Positions 1 to 8,293 of a DNA stretch of 33,814 nt are shown piece by piece. Source of the stretch: Sphingosinicella soli (lineage in GTDB: Bacteria > Pseudomonadota > Alphaproteobacteria > Sphingomonadales > Sphingomonadaceae); assembly GCF_014199685.1 (NCBI RefSeq), contig NZ_JACHNZ010000041.1, positions 1 through 33,814 on the forward strand. The letters run 5' to 3'. The notes beneath the pieces were generated by a model, which worked only from the letters and a program-made list of their open reading frames with translations, was not told where the DNA came from and ran no database searches. A program made the position numbers and the translations under genes. The stretch's first letter is position 1. Each line of letters starts with the position of its first letter.

Positions 1-1155
1 AGGGATGGCGTAAGCACCCGTTCTCTATTCCAGATCAGTAACTTACACCACGTCCGCCAACCCCATCCCATGCTCCCGGTGAATAAGACGGGCTATAATT
101 ACCATATCGACACCCGCCGCGACAACTTGGCCGAACTTTCCGTTTTTCTTGGCGAACCGCCTACCTTTACGGATCTGATTGACCAGCATGCGGACGCCGA
201 CAGCTATGCTGCCTATGGCGATGTGACGGTTCCTGTGAATGATGCCATCAATATCTTCGGCGGTCTGCGGTATACGATTGACAAAAAGCGGGTGGTGACC
301 ATTGGAAACACCAACGCTCCAGGCACATTCTTCATTGAAGATCCAACCGGATCCTTTGTCGGAACGGGTCGGGATAAATGGAAAGCGCTTACCTGGCGCT
401 TAGGTGCGGACTGGCACCTTAACAGCGATATCATGCTCTATGCATCGGCATCGAAGGGCTACAAGAGCGGCGGTTTCCAGGATACGCCAACTGACGCGAT
501 CGACGCGGCAATCTCGTTCAACCCGGAATACGCAACCAACTTCGAAATCGGTCAGCGCGCCACGCTCTTTGACCGCCGCGTGATCTTCAACAACTCGCTC
601 TACTTTATAAAGTACAAGGATCTGCAGGTTCGCCTTCCAACCGGAACCGGCGTCCGTGCGGAGAGCGCGCAGGCGGAAATCTGGGGCCTTGAATCTGAAC
701 TGACGTGGCGTGTCGGCGGCGGTTTTGTACTCGGCGCAGTCTATGCGTACACGCATGACCGGCTGACCAGGTTCGATACTCTGGAATCAGGTGTACCTGT
801 CAGCTATGCGGGCAACCGTTTGAGAAGTATTCCTGCCCACAAACTCACAATTTCGCCATCCTATACAATGGCATTGGCCTCTGGTGCAGAATTGGATTTC
901 TCTGCTGATTATGCTTACGAGAGCAGAATTTTCGACGACTTCAACAACAACCCGCGTCAAACCCGAGATCCCACTCATTTCGTGGATGCGCGGGCCGTAT
1001 TCACCACGGCGGACAAGCGCTGGAGTTTTTCCGTGTGGGGTAAGAACTTGACCAATGAACGGACCCGTACGTTTCAAACCGACTTTAGCGGGGTAATCTT
1101 TGGTGCATTCAACACACCGCGCACCTATGGTGCGACGCTGCGCTGGAAGTATTAA
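1..1155 (+). CDS. TonB-dependent receptor, C-terminal part (5' end outside window)
   Basis: The frame is open from the first base and ends at TAA 1153-1155, so the true start lies upstream of the window. The visible 384 residues are outer-membrane beta-barrel sequence of the TonB-dependent receptor family: alternating hydrophobic strands, a GGLRYTIDKKRV strand, YASASKGYKSGGF (the usual 'Y.s.s.GyksGGf' signature) and NPEYATNFEIGQR. The last segment, GKNLTNERTRTF followed by a strand ending in RWKY, carries the terminal aromatic residue typical of barrel proteins. The plug domain, TonB box and signal peptide are not in view. Such receptors import large or scarce ligands using TonB energy; the ligand cannot be read from sequence. 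By eye this gene is less GC-rich than the genes that follow. It is separated from the minus-strand operon by a terminator. Confidence 0.93.
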   Translation, partial: RDGVSTRSLFQISNLHHVRQPHPMLPVNKTGYNYHIDTRRDNLAELSVFLGEPPTFTDLIDQHADADSYAAYGDVTVPVNDAINIFGGLRYTIDKKRVVTIGNTNAPGTFFIEDPTGSFVGTGRDKWKALTWRLGADWHLNSDIMLYASASKGYKSGGFQDTPTDAIDAAISFNPEYATNFEIGQRATLFDRRVIFNNSLYFIKYKDLQVRLPTGTGVRAESAQAEIWGLESELTWRVGGGFVLGAVYAYTHDRLTRFDTLESGVPVSYAGNRLRSIPAHKLTISPSYTMALASGAELDFSADYAYESRIFDDFNNNPRQTRDPTHFVDARAVFTTADKRWSFSVWGKNLTNERTRTFQTDFSGVIFGAFNTPRTYGATLRWKY

Positions 1156-1181
1156 TCCCATCAACTCAGGATGATGAAACG

Positions 1182-1214
1182 CACCAGCGGTCTTCGGATC
1201 GCTGGTGTTTTTTT
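1182..1214 (+). terminator. Rho-independent terminator of the receptor gene
   Basis: An 8-bp perfect stem (CACCAGCG at 1182-1189, CGCTGGTG at 1200-1207) closes a 10-base loop and is followed directly by seven Ts (1208-1214). It lies 27 bases after the receptor stop codon. This is the clearest intrinsic terminator in the window. Confidence 0.9.
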
Positions 1215-1327
1215 GATTTTACAGAATGGTCGTCGCGACTGGAGCATCGTGCGGAAAAGTGGGCGCTGATACTGCATGAACAACGGTGCGGCAACAAAGA
1301 CCCAGCGCGCGCGACCGGCGTCAGATT

Positions 1328-2710
1328 CTAGCCGAGCACTTTGCCGGGATTGATGAGATTCAGCGGATCGAGCGTCGCCTTGATCTGGCGCATCATGGTC
1401 AGCTCGGCCGGGTTGCGCGACAACGGCAGCCACTCGCGTTTGTCGATGCCGATGCCGTGTTCGGCCGAGATCGATCCGCCAAATGCGGCAAGCGGGCGAT
1501 AGACCATCGCCTCGGCCGCATGTTTTGCATGTTCGTTCCACGGGCGGGGTGAAACGTTGATGTGAAGGTTGTTGTCGCCAATGTGGCCAAAAACGACCAT
1601 CAGCGCCTCTTTGCCGCAGGTTTCGCGGAGCGTGGCCTTCAGCCCATCGATATAATCCTGCATCTTCTTGATCGGCAGGCTGACGTCGAAAGTGACGCCG
1701 GGTGTCATCATGTGAATCTGGCCTTCAACATCCTCCCGGATCGCCCAGATCGCATCGCGTTGCGCCTTCGACAAAGCGATCACCGCATCGGCCAGGATGC
1801 CCTGCTTGAGCGCGTCGCCAAGCATTTCGGTGAACAGCGCGTCGTCGCGCTGCGGATCGGTGCCGGCGATCTCGATGACGACGTACATCGCGTGCCCGGT
1901 TGGAAGCGGGGGTTGGTGGCGACCGCTCTGGATACCGATCAGATTATAATAGCTGTCCCACATCGCTTCGAACGAGCGCAACAGGCTGCCGAGGCGGGCA
2001 CCGGCCAGAGCAAAAAAGTTCTTGAGCTGTTCGAAACTGTCGAGAGCGACGATTGCGGTCGCCTCGCTGGCCGGGGCGGGGTGGAGACGCAGGACGGCGC
2101 GGGTGACGAGGCCCAGCGTGCCTTCGCTGCCGATGAACAGTTGCTTGAGATCGTAAGCAGTGTTGTTCTTGAGGAGCGTGTTCATCGACGAAATGATCGT
2201 TCCGTCAGCGAGCACCGCTTCGAGGCCGAGAACATTGTCGCGCGTCATGCCGTAGCGAAGGACGCTGTTGCCCCCCGCGTTGGTCGAGATGTTGCCGCCG
2301 ATCGTGCATGATCCGCGCGCACCCAGGTCAACGCCATAGATCAGTCCATGTTCGGCCACCGCTTCGTGCACCGCCTGCAGCGGCACGCCCGATTGGACCG
2401 TGATCGTTCGGCCGACCGGATCGATCGATTCGATCGCGCGCATGCGTTCGAACGAGACCTGAATATCTTCGGGTCGCGAAAGCTGGCCGTGGACGAGACC
2501 GGTGAGGCCGCCTGCCGGTACAATGGTCTGCTTCGCCGCATAGCAGAGCTTCATCACCTCCGACACTTCCTGTGTCGAACGCGGTCGGACGATCGCCTTG
2601 GCCTCGACACAGCTGCGTCCAAGCCAGTCCGCCGGGCGGGCGGCCACATCCTCCCCGGTTATAAGGCCGCCATCACCGACGACGGCGCGAATCTGTTCCA
2701 AAAAATCCAT
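1328..2710 (-). CDS. FAD-binding oxidase (GlcD / D-2-hydroxyacid dehydrogenase family)
   Basis: A 460-residue flavoprotein with an N-terminal FAD_binding_4 domain and a C-terminal FAD-oxidase_C domain. Visible marks are the pyrophosphate-binding stretch (GARGSCTIGGNISTNAGG, about residues 130-148), FIGSEGTLGLVT near 195, the metal/substrate motif GHIGDNNLHINV in the C-terminal half, SAEHGIG, and the family-typical end INPGKVLG. Members oxidise D-lactate, glycolate, D-2-hydroxyglutarate and related 2-hydroxyacids; the substrate here is unknown. An ATG at 2716 is also in frame, but GGGAG lies seven bases before the ATG at 2710, which is therefore preferred. It is the last gene on this strand, 98 bases behind the enoyl-CoA hydratase, and may be read from the same transcript. 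Confidence 0.88.
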   Translation of the reverse strand: MDFLEQIRAVVGDGGLITGEDVAARPADWLGRSCVEAKAIVRPRSTQEVSEVMKLCYAAKQTIVPAGGLTGLVHGQLSRPEDIQVSFERMRAIESIDPVGRTITVQSGVPLQAVHEAVAEHGLIYGVDLGARGSCTIGGNISTNAGGNSVLRYGMTRDNVLGLEAVLADGTIISSMNTLLKNNTAYDLKQLFIGSEGTLGLVTRAVLRLHPAPASEATAIVALDSFEQLKNFFALAGARLGSLLRSFEAMWDSYYNLIGIQSGRHQPPLPTGHAMYVVIEIAGTDPQRDDALFTEMLGDALKQGILADAVIALSKAQRDAIWAIREDVEGQIHMMTPGVTFDVSLPIKKMQDYIDGLKATLRETCGKEALMVVFGHIGDNNLHINVSPRPWNEHAKHAAEAMVYRPLAAFGGSISAEHGIGIDKREWLPLSRNPAELTMMRQIKATLDPLNLINPGKVLG

Positions 2711-2808
2711 CGTCATTCTCCCGGCAGGTGCCGAAGGTTACTTCAGCGCATTCGGGAACCCGCGAAACCAAAGGCGATGCAGGCGCGGAAACAGGCCGCG
2801 CCGCGGGC

Positions 2809-3600
2809 TCAACGCCCTGTCCAATTCGGACTGCGCTTCTCCTGGAAAGCAGCGATGCCTTCGCGTGCATCTTCCGTCATGGGCAACAGCGCAATCTGGC
2901 TTTCGGTGTAGGCAATCGCCTGGTCGAACGACATGGCCGAGATCGCACGCATTGCGGACTTGCCCCACCGGATCGCCGTGGGCGACTTGTCGACAAGTCG
3001 GTCGACCAGCCACTGTGTCTTGATGTCCAGCTCCGATTGGGGAACGACGTGATTGACCAGTCCGGCCTGGCGCGCGTCTTCAGCTGAAAACGGCTCGCCG
3101 GTGAGTGCCCATTCGCGCACGGTCCGCATCGGAACCAGGCCTTGCAGCAGGCTGAGCACTTGCATTGGAAACACACCGACCTTCACTTCGGGCAGACCGA
3201 ACAGCGCATGGTCGGCCGCCACCGCAACGTCGGCCATGCAGAGCAGCCCCATGCCTCCGGCCATGCAGGTGCCGTTTACCCGGGCTACGATCGGCAAGGT
3301 GGCATTCTGCGCCTCCCGCAGCAGGTCGGCGTAGTCCGTGTTGGGGCGCGAGAAATCGAACGCGAATCCCTTGCCCTGTTGCAGGTCGGCACCGGCGCAG
3401 AACGCCTTTTCGCCGGCGGCGGTCATGACGATCACCCGTACCTCGGGATCGGCGTGGGCGAAGCGCAAGCCGTCTCGTATGCCGCAAATGATGCCTGCAT
3501 TAAGGGCGTTTCGCTTGTCCGGGCGGTTGATGGTGATCCAGAAGGATCGTTCGCGTTTTTCGTGAACGACGTCCGCCTCGGGGCGGGACCAGTCGCTCAC
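2809..3600 (-). CDS. Enoyl-CoA hydratase/isomerase family protein (methylglutaconyl-CoA hydratase-like)
   Basis: 263-residue crotonase-fold protein. The oxyanion-hole segment AFCAGADL is at residues 66-73 and the second one at NGTCMAGGMG (109-118). Of the two classic catalytic glutamates, the second is present (E138 in FGLPEVKVG), while the first position holds G118. From family knowledge, this Glu-to-Gly change is common in bacterial 3-methylglutaconyl-CoA hydratase-like proteins and fits a gene beside a methylcrotonyl/geranyl-type carboxylase. It would hydrate the carboxylated unsaturated acyl-CoA in the cytoplasm. The start is GTG at 3600, with AAGGAG seven bases upstream; the GTG overlaps the TGA of the carboxylase alpha gene by four bases (GTGA), suggesting coupled translation. 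Substrate assignment rests on context. Confidence 0.88.
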   Translation of the reverse strand: MSDWSRPEADVVHEKRERSFWITINRPDKRNALNAGIICGIRDGLRFAHADPEVRVIVMTAAGEKAFCAGADLQQGKGFAFDFSRPNTDYADLLREAQNATLPIVARVNGTCMAGGMGLLCMADVAVAADHALFGLPEVKVGVFPMQVLSLLQGLVPMRTVREWALTGEPFSAEDARQAGLVNHVVPQSELDIKTQWLVDRLVDKSPTAIRWGKSAMRAISAMSFDQAIAYTESQIALLPMTEDAREGIAAFQEKRSPNWTGR

Positions 3601-5585
3601 GTCCCTGCTCCTTGTGCTTTATCCGGCAGGATCTCGACGACCACGCGCTGCGCCTGCACCTGATCGCCGATGGCGACCAGTATCTCCGTGATGACGCCTT
3701 GCACCGGCGCGGTATGGACATGTTCCATCTTCATCGCTTCGAGAGTCAGCAGAGGCTGGCCAGACTGCACCGTGTCGCCTGCTGCCGCGAAGACGGCCAG
3801 AACCCGTCCGGTCATCGACGCGCGCACGCGCCCATCGCCATCCCCTTCGTCCTTGCGCGAAGCCGCAGCGCGGGTGTGGTCATCCAGAACGTGAGGCCGG
3901 CCCCCAAGGCGAAACCACAGACTGGAGCCATCCCGGTCATACGCGACGCTCTCCATTACGCCGTCGAGGATGAATCGCGCCTCGCCATTGTCGATCGAAA
4001 CGGATTCGAGTGCGTAGTCTTTCCCGTCCGCCGCGACCTTGAAAAGCTGCGGCTGTAGCTGAGCAATGCTCACCACACGCTGCGCGCCATCAAGCGCGAA
4101 ACGCATGCCCAGCAGCAACGTGTGGGCCAGGCTGCGGCCGCTCGCTCCATGGTGCGCATGCGGCCCTGTTTCCTGGAGCAGCCAGGCACCGACCACGATG
4201 GCCTTTTCCGCCGCCATTTCGTCCGGTGGAATCAGGTCTGCCTCGTGCTGGGCGATGAACGCCGTGGTCGCTTCGCCGGCCGCGAAGACGGGATGCGACA
4301 GGCAGCGCGCCAGGAATTCCTGGTTCGTTTGCACGCCGAGCGCCACGGTATCTTCAATGCCGCGGATCAAGCGCCGGCGCGCTTCCTCGCGTGTCTTGCC
4401 GTGCGCAATCAGCTTGGCGATCATGGAATCGTAGAATGGCGGGATCGACGTCCCCGAGCGCAGGCCATGGTCCACCCGCAATCCGCCGGGCACATCCCAC
4501 CTCCGCATCGTGCCGCTCTGGGGCATGAATCCGGCGCGCACGTCCTCAGCACACAGGCGCACCTCTATGGCGTGGCCGGAAAAGCGAATCTCGTCCTGGG
4601 CAAGCGGAAGCGTTTCGCCCGCCGCCACGCGCAGCTGCCACTCGACCAGATCCAGACCGGTGATGGCTTCCGTCACGGGATGCTCAACCTGCAGCCGCGT
4701 GTTCATTTCCATGAAATAGTAATTGCCGTCACGGTCCAGCAGGAACTCCAGCGTTCCCGCGCCTTCGTAGGCAATCGCCTTGGCGGCGGTAACGGCGGCG
4801 GCCCCCATGCGCGCGCGCAGTTCCGCATCCACCGCCGGGGACGGCGCTTCCTCGATCACTTTCTGGTGGCGCCGCTGCACGGAACAGTCCCGCTCGCCCA
4901 GATGCACCGCGTTGCCATACCGATCGGCAAAGACCTGGATCTCGACGTGGCGCGGCTCGACGATCGCGCGCTCCAGGATGACGGTCGCATCGCCGAACGC
5001 ATTCCTGGCTTCGGACTGGGCACTTCGAAGCAGGTCCGTGAATTCAGCGCCCGAAGGCACCAGCCGCATGCCGCGGCCGCCGCCGCCGGATGTCGCTTTT
5101 ATCATGACCGGGTAGCCGATGCGGGCAGCCTCGTCAGACAGGCGCTCTTCGCTCTGGCCCTCGCCCTGATAGCCGGGAATGCACGGGACACCGGCCGCGA
5201 TCATCAATTCCTTGCCGCCGGCCTTGTCGCCCATGGCGCGGATCGCCTCGGGCGAAGGGCCGATGAAGACCAGACCTGCCGCGCGACAGGCCGCCGCAAA
5301 CTCTTCGTTCTCCGCCAGGAAGCCGTAGCCTGGATGCACCGCGTCAGCCCGGCTGACCCGCGCCGCATCGATGAGGGCGGAAATGCACAGATAGGACTGC
5401 GCTGGCAGCGGATCACCGATACATACCGCATGGTCTGCGGCGGTGACGTGAGCGGCCTGCGCGTCCGCCGTGGAGTATACGGCTACGGTTCGATAGCCGA
5501 GCGCCCGCGCAGTGCGGATCACGCGCAGTGCGATCTCGCCGCGATTGGCGATCAGAACCTTGGAAAACGGCGTCGAAGCGGTCAT
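3597..5585 (-). CDS. Acyl-CoA carboxylase alpha subunit: biotin carboxylase plus biotin carrier (MCC/GCC type)
   Basis: About 662 residues. The biotin carboxylase domain begins at once (KVLIANRGEIALRVIRTAR), with the glycine-rich ATP loop KATSGGGGRGMR, the catalytic run LGERDCSVQRRHQK and the metal-site segment FMEMNTRLQVEHPVTE. A less conserved BT-type middle region follows, then a biotinyl domain with EAMKMEH, whose lysine (about K619) is the biotin site. It carboxylates its own biotin with ATP and bicarbonate for transfer by the beta subunit encoded just upstream. The length matches MCC/GCC alpha subunits. The ATG at 5585 places the domain normally, but an in-frame GTG at 5618 overlaps the beta-subunit stop as GTGA, the same junction type as at its own 3' end; either start is possible, and neither has a strong ribosome binding site. 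Confidence 0.93.
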   Translation of the reverse strand: MTASTPFSKVLIANRGEIALRVIRTARALGYRTVAVYSTADAQAAHVTAADHAVCIGDPLPAQSYLCISALIDAARVSRADAVHPGYGFLAENEEFAAACRAAGLVFIGPSPEAIRAMGDKAGGKELMIAAGVPCIPGYQGEGQSEERLSDEAARIGYPVMIKATSGGGGRGMRLVPSGAEFTDLLRSAQSEARNAFGDATVILERAIVEPRHVEIQVFADRYGNAVHLGERDCSVQRRHQKVIEEAPSPAVDAELRARMGAAAVTAAKAIAYEGAGTLEFLLDRDGNYYFMEMNTRLQVEHPVTEAITGLDLVEWQLRVAAGETLPLAQDEIRFSGHAIEVRLCAEDVRAGFMPQSGTMRRWDVPGGLRVDHGLRSGTSIPPFYDSMIAKLIAHGKTREEARRRLIRGIEDTVALGVQTNQEFLARCLSHPVFAAGEATTAFIAQHEADLIPPDEMAAEKAIVVGAWLLQETGPHAHHGASGRSLAHTLLLGMRFALDGAQRVVSIAQLQPQLFKVAADGKDYALESVSIDNGEARFILDGVMESVAYDRDGSSLWFRLGGRPHVLDDHTRAAASRKDEGDGDGRVRASMTGRVLAVFAAAGDTVQSGQPLLTLEAMKMEHVHTAPVQGVITEILVAIGDQVQAQRVVVEILPDKAQGAGT

Positions 5586-5614
5586 GGAACTGGCCTGATT
5601 TGTCTTGGATTCGG

Positions 5615-7255
5615 TCACGGGCGGGCGACCGAGAACTGCATGGCCTGCGGGTTGCGCACCTCGGCCTCGCGGCAGACCGCGAGCACGTTGGCCAGCACGG
5701 CGCGCGTGTCGCGCGGATCGATAACGCCGTCGTCCAGCAAATGGGCGCTGGTGGTGAATACGCTCATCTGACTGTCGAACAGATCGACGATGCGCGCCGA
5801 CATCGCATCCAGCCTGGCCTCGTCCACCTGTCCCTTGCGACGCATGCCGGCTTCGCTGACGATGCGCATCGTCTGCGCGGCTTGCTCGCCGCCCATCACC
5901 GCCGTCTTGGCGTTGGGCCAGCTGAAGCAGAAGCGCGGATGGAAACCACGGCCACACATGGCGTAGTTGCCTGCGCCGTAAGACGCGCCGCAGTAGATCG
6001 TGATCTGCGGCACCGTTGCGCTGGTCACCGCCTGGATCATCTTGGAACCGTGCTTGATGATCCCCGCCTCCTCGTGGGAGCGGCCCACCATGAAACCGGT
6101 GATGTTGTTCAGATACAGGATCGGTGTGCGGGATTGGCAGCAGGCCTGGATGAAATGCGTGGCCTTCGACGAGCCGGCGGTATCGATCGGTCCGTTGTTG
6201 GTGATCACGCCGACGGAATAGCCTTCGATCTTGAAATGCCCGCAGACGGTGGCGCTGCCATAGTCGGCCCCGAATTCCAGGAACTCGGAATCGTCAGCAA
6301 TGCGTGCGATCACCTGCCGCATGTCCACCGGTCGCTTGTGATCCGCCGGCATGATTCCCAGAAGCTCTTCGGCGTCGTAGCGCGGCAGCTTGTGTGGCCG
6401 TGGAGGCTCCTTGGGAAGGCTGCGGTTCCAGTCGATCTGCGCGATGATCTCACGCGCGATGCGCAAGCCGTCACGATCGTCCTCCGCCAGGTAATCGCCG
6501 AGCCCCGACACGGATGCGTGCATTACCGCGCCGCCCAGTTCCTCTTCGGTCGCGATCTCGCCCGTGGCCGCCTTGAGCAGCGGCGGGCCTGCAAGGAACG
6601 CCCGCGAGCGCCCCCGAACCAAGATGATGTAGTCCGACAGGCCGGTTTGATATGCGCCGCCGGCGGTGGACGATCCGTGCGTGACGGTCACCACCGGCAA
6701 GCCCGCCGCCGACAGGCGCGCGAGGTTGCGGAAGACATTGCCGGCGTGCACGAACGCCTCGACGCGGTACTGCATGAGGTTGGCGCCGGCGCTTTCCACC
6801 AGCTGGACGTAGGGCAGCTTGTTCTCCAGCGCGATTTCCTGGATGCGAAGCTGCTTCTCCAGACCCATCGGCTGCAGCGCGCCCGCGTCGATGCCCGAAT
6901 CGCTGGCGCACACCATGCATCGGATGCCGCTCACGAAGCCTATGCCTGCAATCACGCCGCCACCGGGAACGCTCGCGCTAAGATCGGGAACGCTCGCGCT
7001 AAGATCGGGAATGTCGAGGCCTAGGCCTGCGAGCGTCGATAATTCCAGAAAGGGGGCGCCCGGATCGAGCAACAGCGAGAGGCGTTCGCGCGGCAACAGC
7101 TGCTCTCGCTTTTCGAAGCGTTCGCGAGAGGCGGCAGACTTCGACTGCGTCCTGCCTTCGTAAACGCGCACCCTTTCGATCAGCGCGAGCATGTGGTCGC
7201 GATTGGTCGTGTAGATCGCAGACGACGTGGAGATCGTGGATTCGATTTGAGGCAT
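5615..7255 (-). CDS. Acyl-CoA carboxylase beta subunit (carboxyltransferase; methylcrotonyl/geranyl-CoA type)
   Basis: 546 residues with the two carboxyltransferase crotonase-like halves. The N terminus (MPQIESTIS...) is the usual MCC-beta type. Marks include STAGGAYQTGLSDY and AGPPLLKAATGEIATEEELGG in the N half, and GASYGAGNYAMCGRGFHPRF followed by WPNAKTAVMGGEQAA in the C half, all typical of MCC/GCC rather than propionyl-CoA carboxylase. It moves CO2 from biotin to the gamma-methyl carbon of a beta-methyl-alpha,beta-unsaturated acyl-CoA. Where MCC enzymes carry a Phe in an HFGRIF-like stretch, this protein appears to have Ala (VHAGNVF), which could leave room for a longer chain; that comparison is from memory. 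It contains a perfect tandem duplication PDLSASV-PDLSASV (bases 6965-7006) in the N half. ATG 7255 has only a weak ribosome binding site. Confidence 0.93.
   Translation of the reverse strand: MPQIESTISTSSAIYTTNRDHMLALIERVRVYEGRTQSKSAASRERFEKREQLLPRERLSLLLDPGAPFLELSTLAGLGLDIPDLSASVPDLSASVPGGGVIAGIGFVSGIRCMVCASDSGIDAGALQPMGLEKQLRIQEIALENKLPYVQLVESAGANLMQYRVEAFVHAGNVFRNLARLSAAGLPVVTVTHGSSTAGGAYQTGLSDYIILVRGRSRAFLAGPPLLKAATGEIATEEELGGAVMHASVSGLGDYLAEDDRDGLRIAREIIAQIDWNRSLPKEPPRPHKLPRYDAEELLGIMPADHKRPVDMRQVIARIADDSEFLEFGADYGSATVCGHFKIEGYSVGVITNNGPIDTAGSSKATHFIQACCQSRTPILYLNNITGFMVGRSHEEAGIIKHGSKMIQAVTSATVPQITIYCGASYGAGNYAMCGRGFHPRFCFSWPNAKTAVMGGEQAAQTMRIVSEAGMRRKGQVDEARLDAMSARIVDLFDSQMSVFTTSAHLLDDGVIDPRDTRAVLANVLAVCREAEVRNPQAMQFSVARP
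6965..7006. repeat. Perfect 21-bp tandem duplication inside the carboxyltransferase gene
   Basis: Two identical 21-base units (6965-6985 and 6986-7006) lie head to tail. Because 21 is a multiple of three, the frame is kept and the protein gains a second PDLSASV heptapeptide. Absence of any mismatch between the units suggests a recent slippage event. Confidence 0.95.
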
Positions 7256-7354
7256 GGCTGCTTGGTTCGGTCTCGGCTTTGGGCAATATCGCCAAGCGTA
7301 GGTTCGCTGCTCGATGCGGTCTTGTGCGAAGTGGTCGATAGATAGCGCGCTGCG

Positions 7355-8293
7355 CTATGCCGTGGGCGGCAGGAGACGCCATTTGGGAAGCAGAAACGCC
7401 GGCCGATAGCTCATCTTCGTTCGCCGGAAGTTGGCGAGGCCCAGATCCTGCTCGAAATTGAGCCAGTCGACCGCAGGGTTTCCACCGCAACCGCCATGGC
7501 ACGCGAAATGGTGGAACATGTACTGGGCGATGCCCTTGAAACGCGCCAACCCCTTTGCAAACCGGATCGCCCAGACGCCGTCCTGCAGCGGCTCGGCCAG
7601 CAGGAAGCCGGCCGGCTGTCCGTCTGCGCGATACAGGAAACCCTGCAGTCGCAGCTCCGGCGCGAAACCCAGGGCATCGCGACAGGCGGCTTCGTCCGCG
7701 TCCCCCGGCGCCTTGCCCTTGTCCTGCATCCAGCCGCCGAGCACGCCTTGGGCGACATCGCGCACGTGGGGGCCGTAAGGTTCGACGTCCACGACGTGCG
7801 CTGCCAGCAGCTGCGCCATGAGATTGGCCTTCTTCCGCAGTGCGCGCCCCTGATAGCTGCGAAACGCCTCCGCCCGGTAAACGTAGTCCGCGTCGTCGCG
7901 ATGGCTCGCCAGTTCGAAGCCCGCCGTGCGAACAGCTCCGGCCTCGCGCTCGCATAAAGGGAAGAGGGCGCCATGCCGGGCCGCGAGAGAATGCAGGACG
8001 TCCCTCGGCACAGTCCGCAGGTCGAACAGCGGCAACGCCGACCGTTGACCGTCGTAGGTCACGCCGCTGATGCATGGCCACGGCCCGTCGTGCCAGCGCC
8101 ACTGGTGCGCGCCGCGAAACAGCCAGAGGTTGCCGAAGGTGAGATCGGCCGGTGTGCGCTCGGCCAGGCCTTCTCTGCGCCGGGCCAGCGAGGGCGCGAT
8201 CCGCGGCGCGAGCGCCAGGGTCAGTTCGACGCCGTCGGAGCCTGCCACGCGCGGCTCAGCGTCGCGAGGTGCGCGCACCGGGTAGCGGGCCAT
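7355..8293 (-). CDS. DUF2156 protein (GNAT-fold, related to the C-terminal domain of lysyl-phosphatidylglycerol synthases)
   Basis: About 312 residues. The family is suggested by the N-terminal TFGNLWLFR, by YVYRAEAFRSYQGRALRKKANL (compare 'YLY...l..l.GrklhkKrNhinrF' in DUF2156), and by the C-terminal WLNFEQDLGLANFRRTKMSYRP with LLPKW. This fold belongs to the acyltransferase-like GNAT group, and some relatives move aminoacyl groups from tRNA to lipids; no reaction is known for this protein. It sits between a TIGR03084 protein and the carboxylase beta gene, which is not a usual place for the family. The start is uncertain: ATG 8293 overlaps the upstream gene by 38 bases, TTG 8323 by 68; neither has a good ribosome binding site. 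A 7-bp hairpin without a T tract (7342-7358) covers the stop codon. Confidence 0.75.
   Translation of the reverse strand: MARYPVRAPRDAEPRVAGSDGVELTLALAPRIAPSLARRREGLAERTPADLTFGNLWLFRGAHQWRWHDGPWPCISGVTYDGQRSALPLFDLRTVPRDVLHSLAARHGALFPLCEREAGAVRTAGFELASHRDDADYVYRAEAFRSYQGRALRKKANLMAQLLAAHVVDVEPYGPHVRDVAQGVLGGWMQDKGKAPGDADEAACRDALGFAPELRLQGFLYRADGQPAGFLLAEPLQDGVWAIRFAKGLARFKGIAQYMFHHFACHGGCGGNPAVDWLNFEQDLGLANFRRTKMSYRPAFLLPKWRLLPPTA

Noticed and set aside
4122-5771. Long open frame on the plus strand opposite the carboxylase alpha gene
   Set aside because: It mirrors the codon pattern of the real gene on the other strand, has no recognisable domain and no ribosome binding site; long antisense frames are expected in high-GC DNA.
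5586-5957. Extension of the carboxylase alpha frame upstream of the GTG at 5618
   Set aside because: The added residues lie inside the carboxyltransferase gene in another phase and show no family similarity.
7342-7358. 7-bp hairpin at the end of the DUF2156 gene as a terminator
   Set aside because: No T tract follows on the minus strand and the hairpin overlaps the stop codon, so termination is doubtful.
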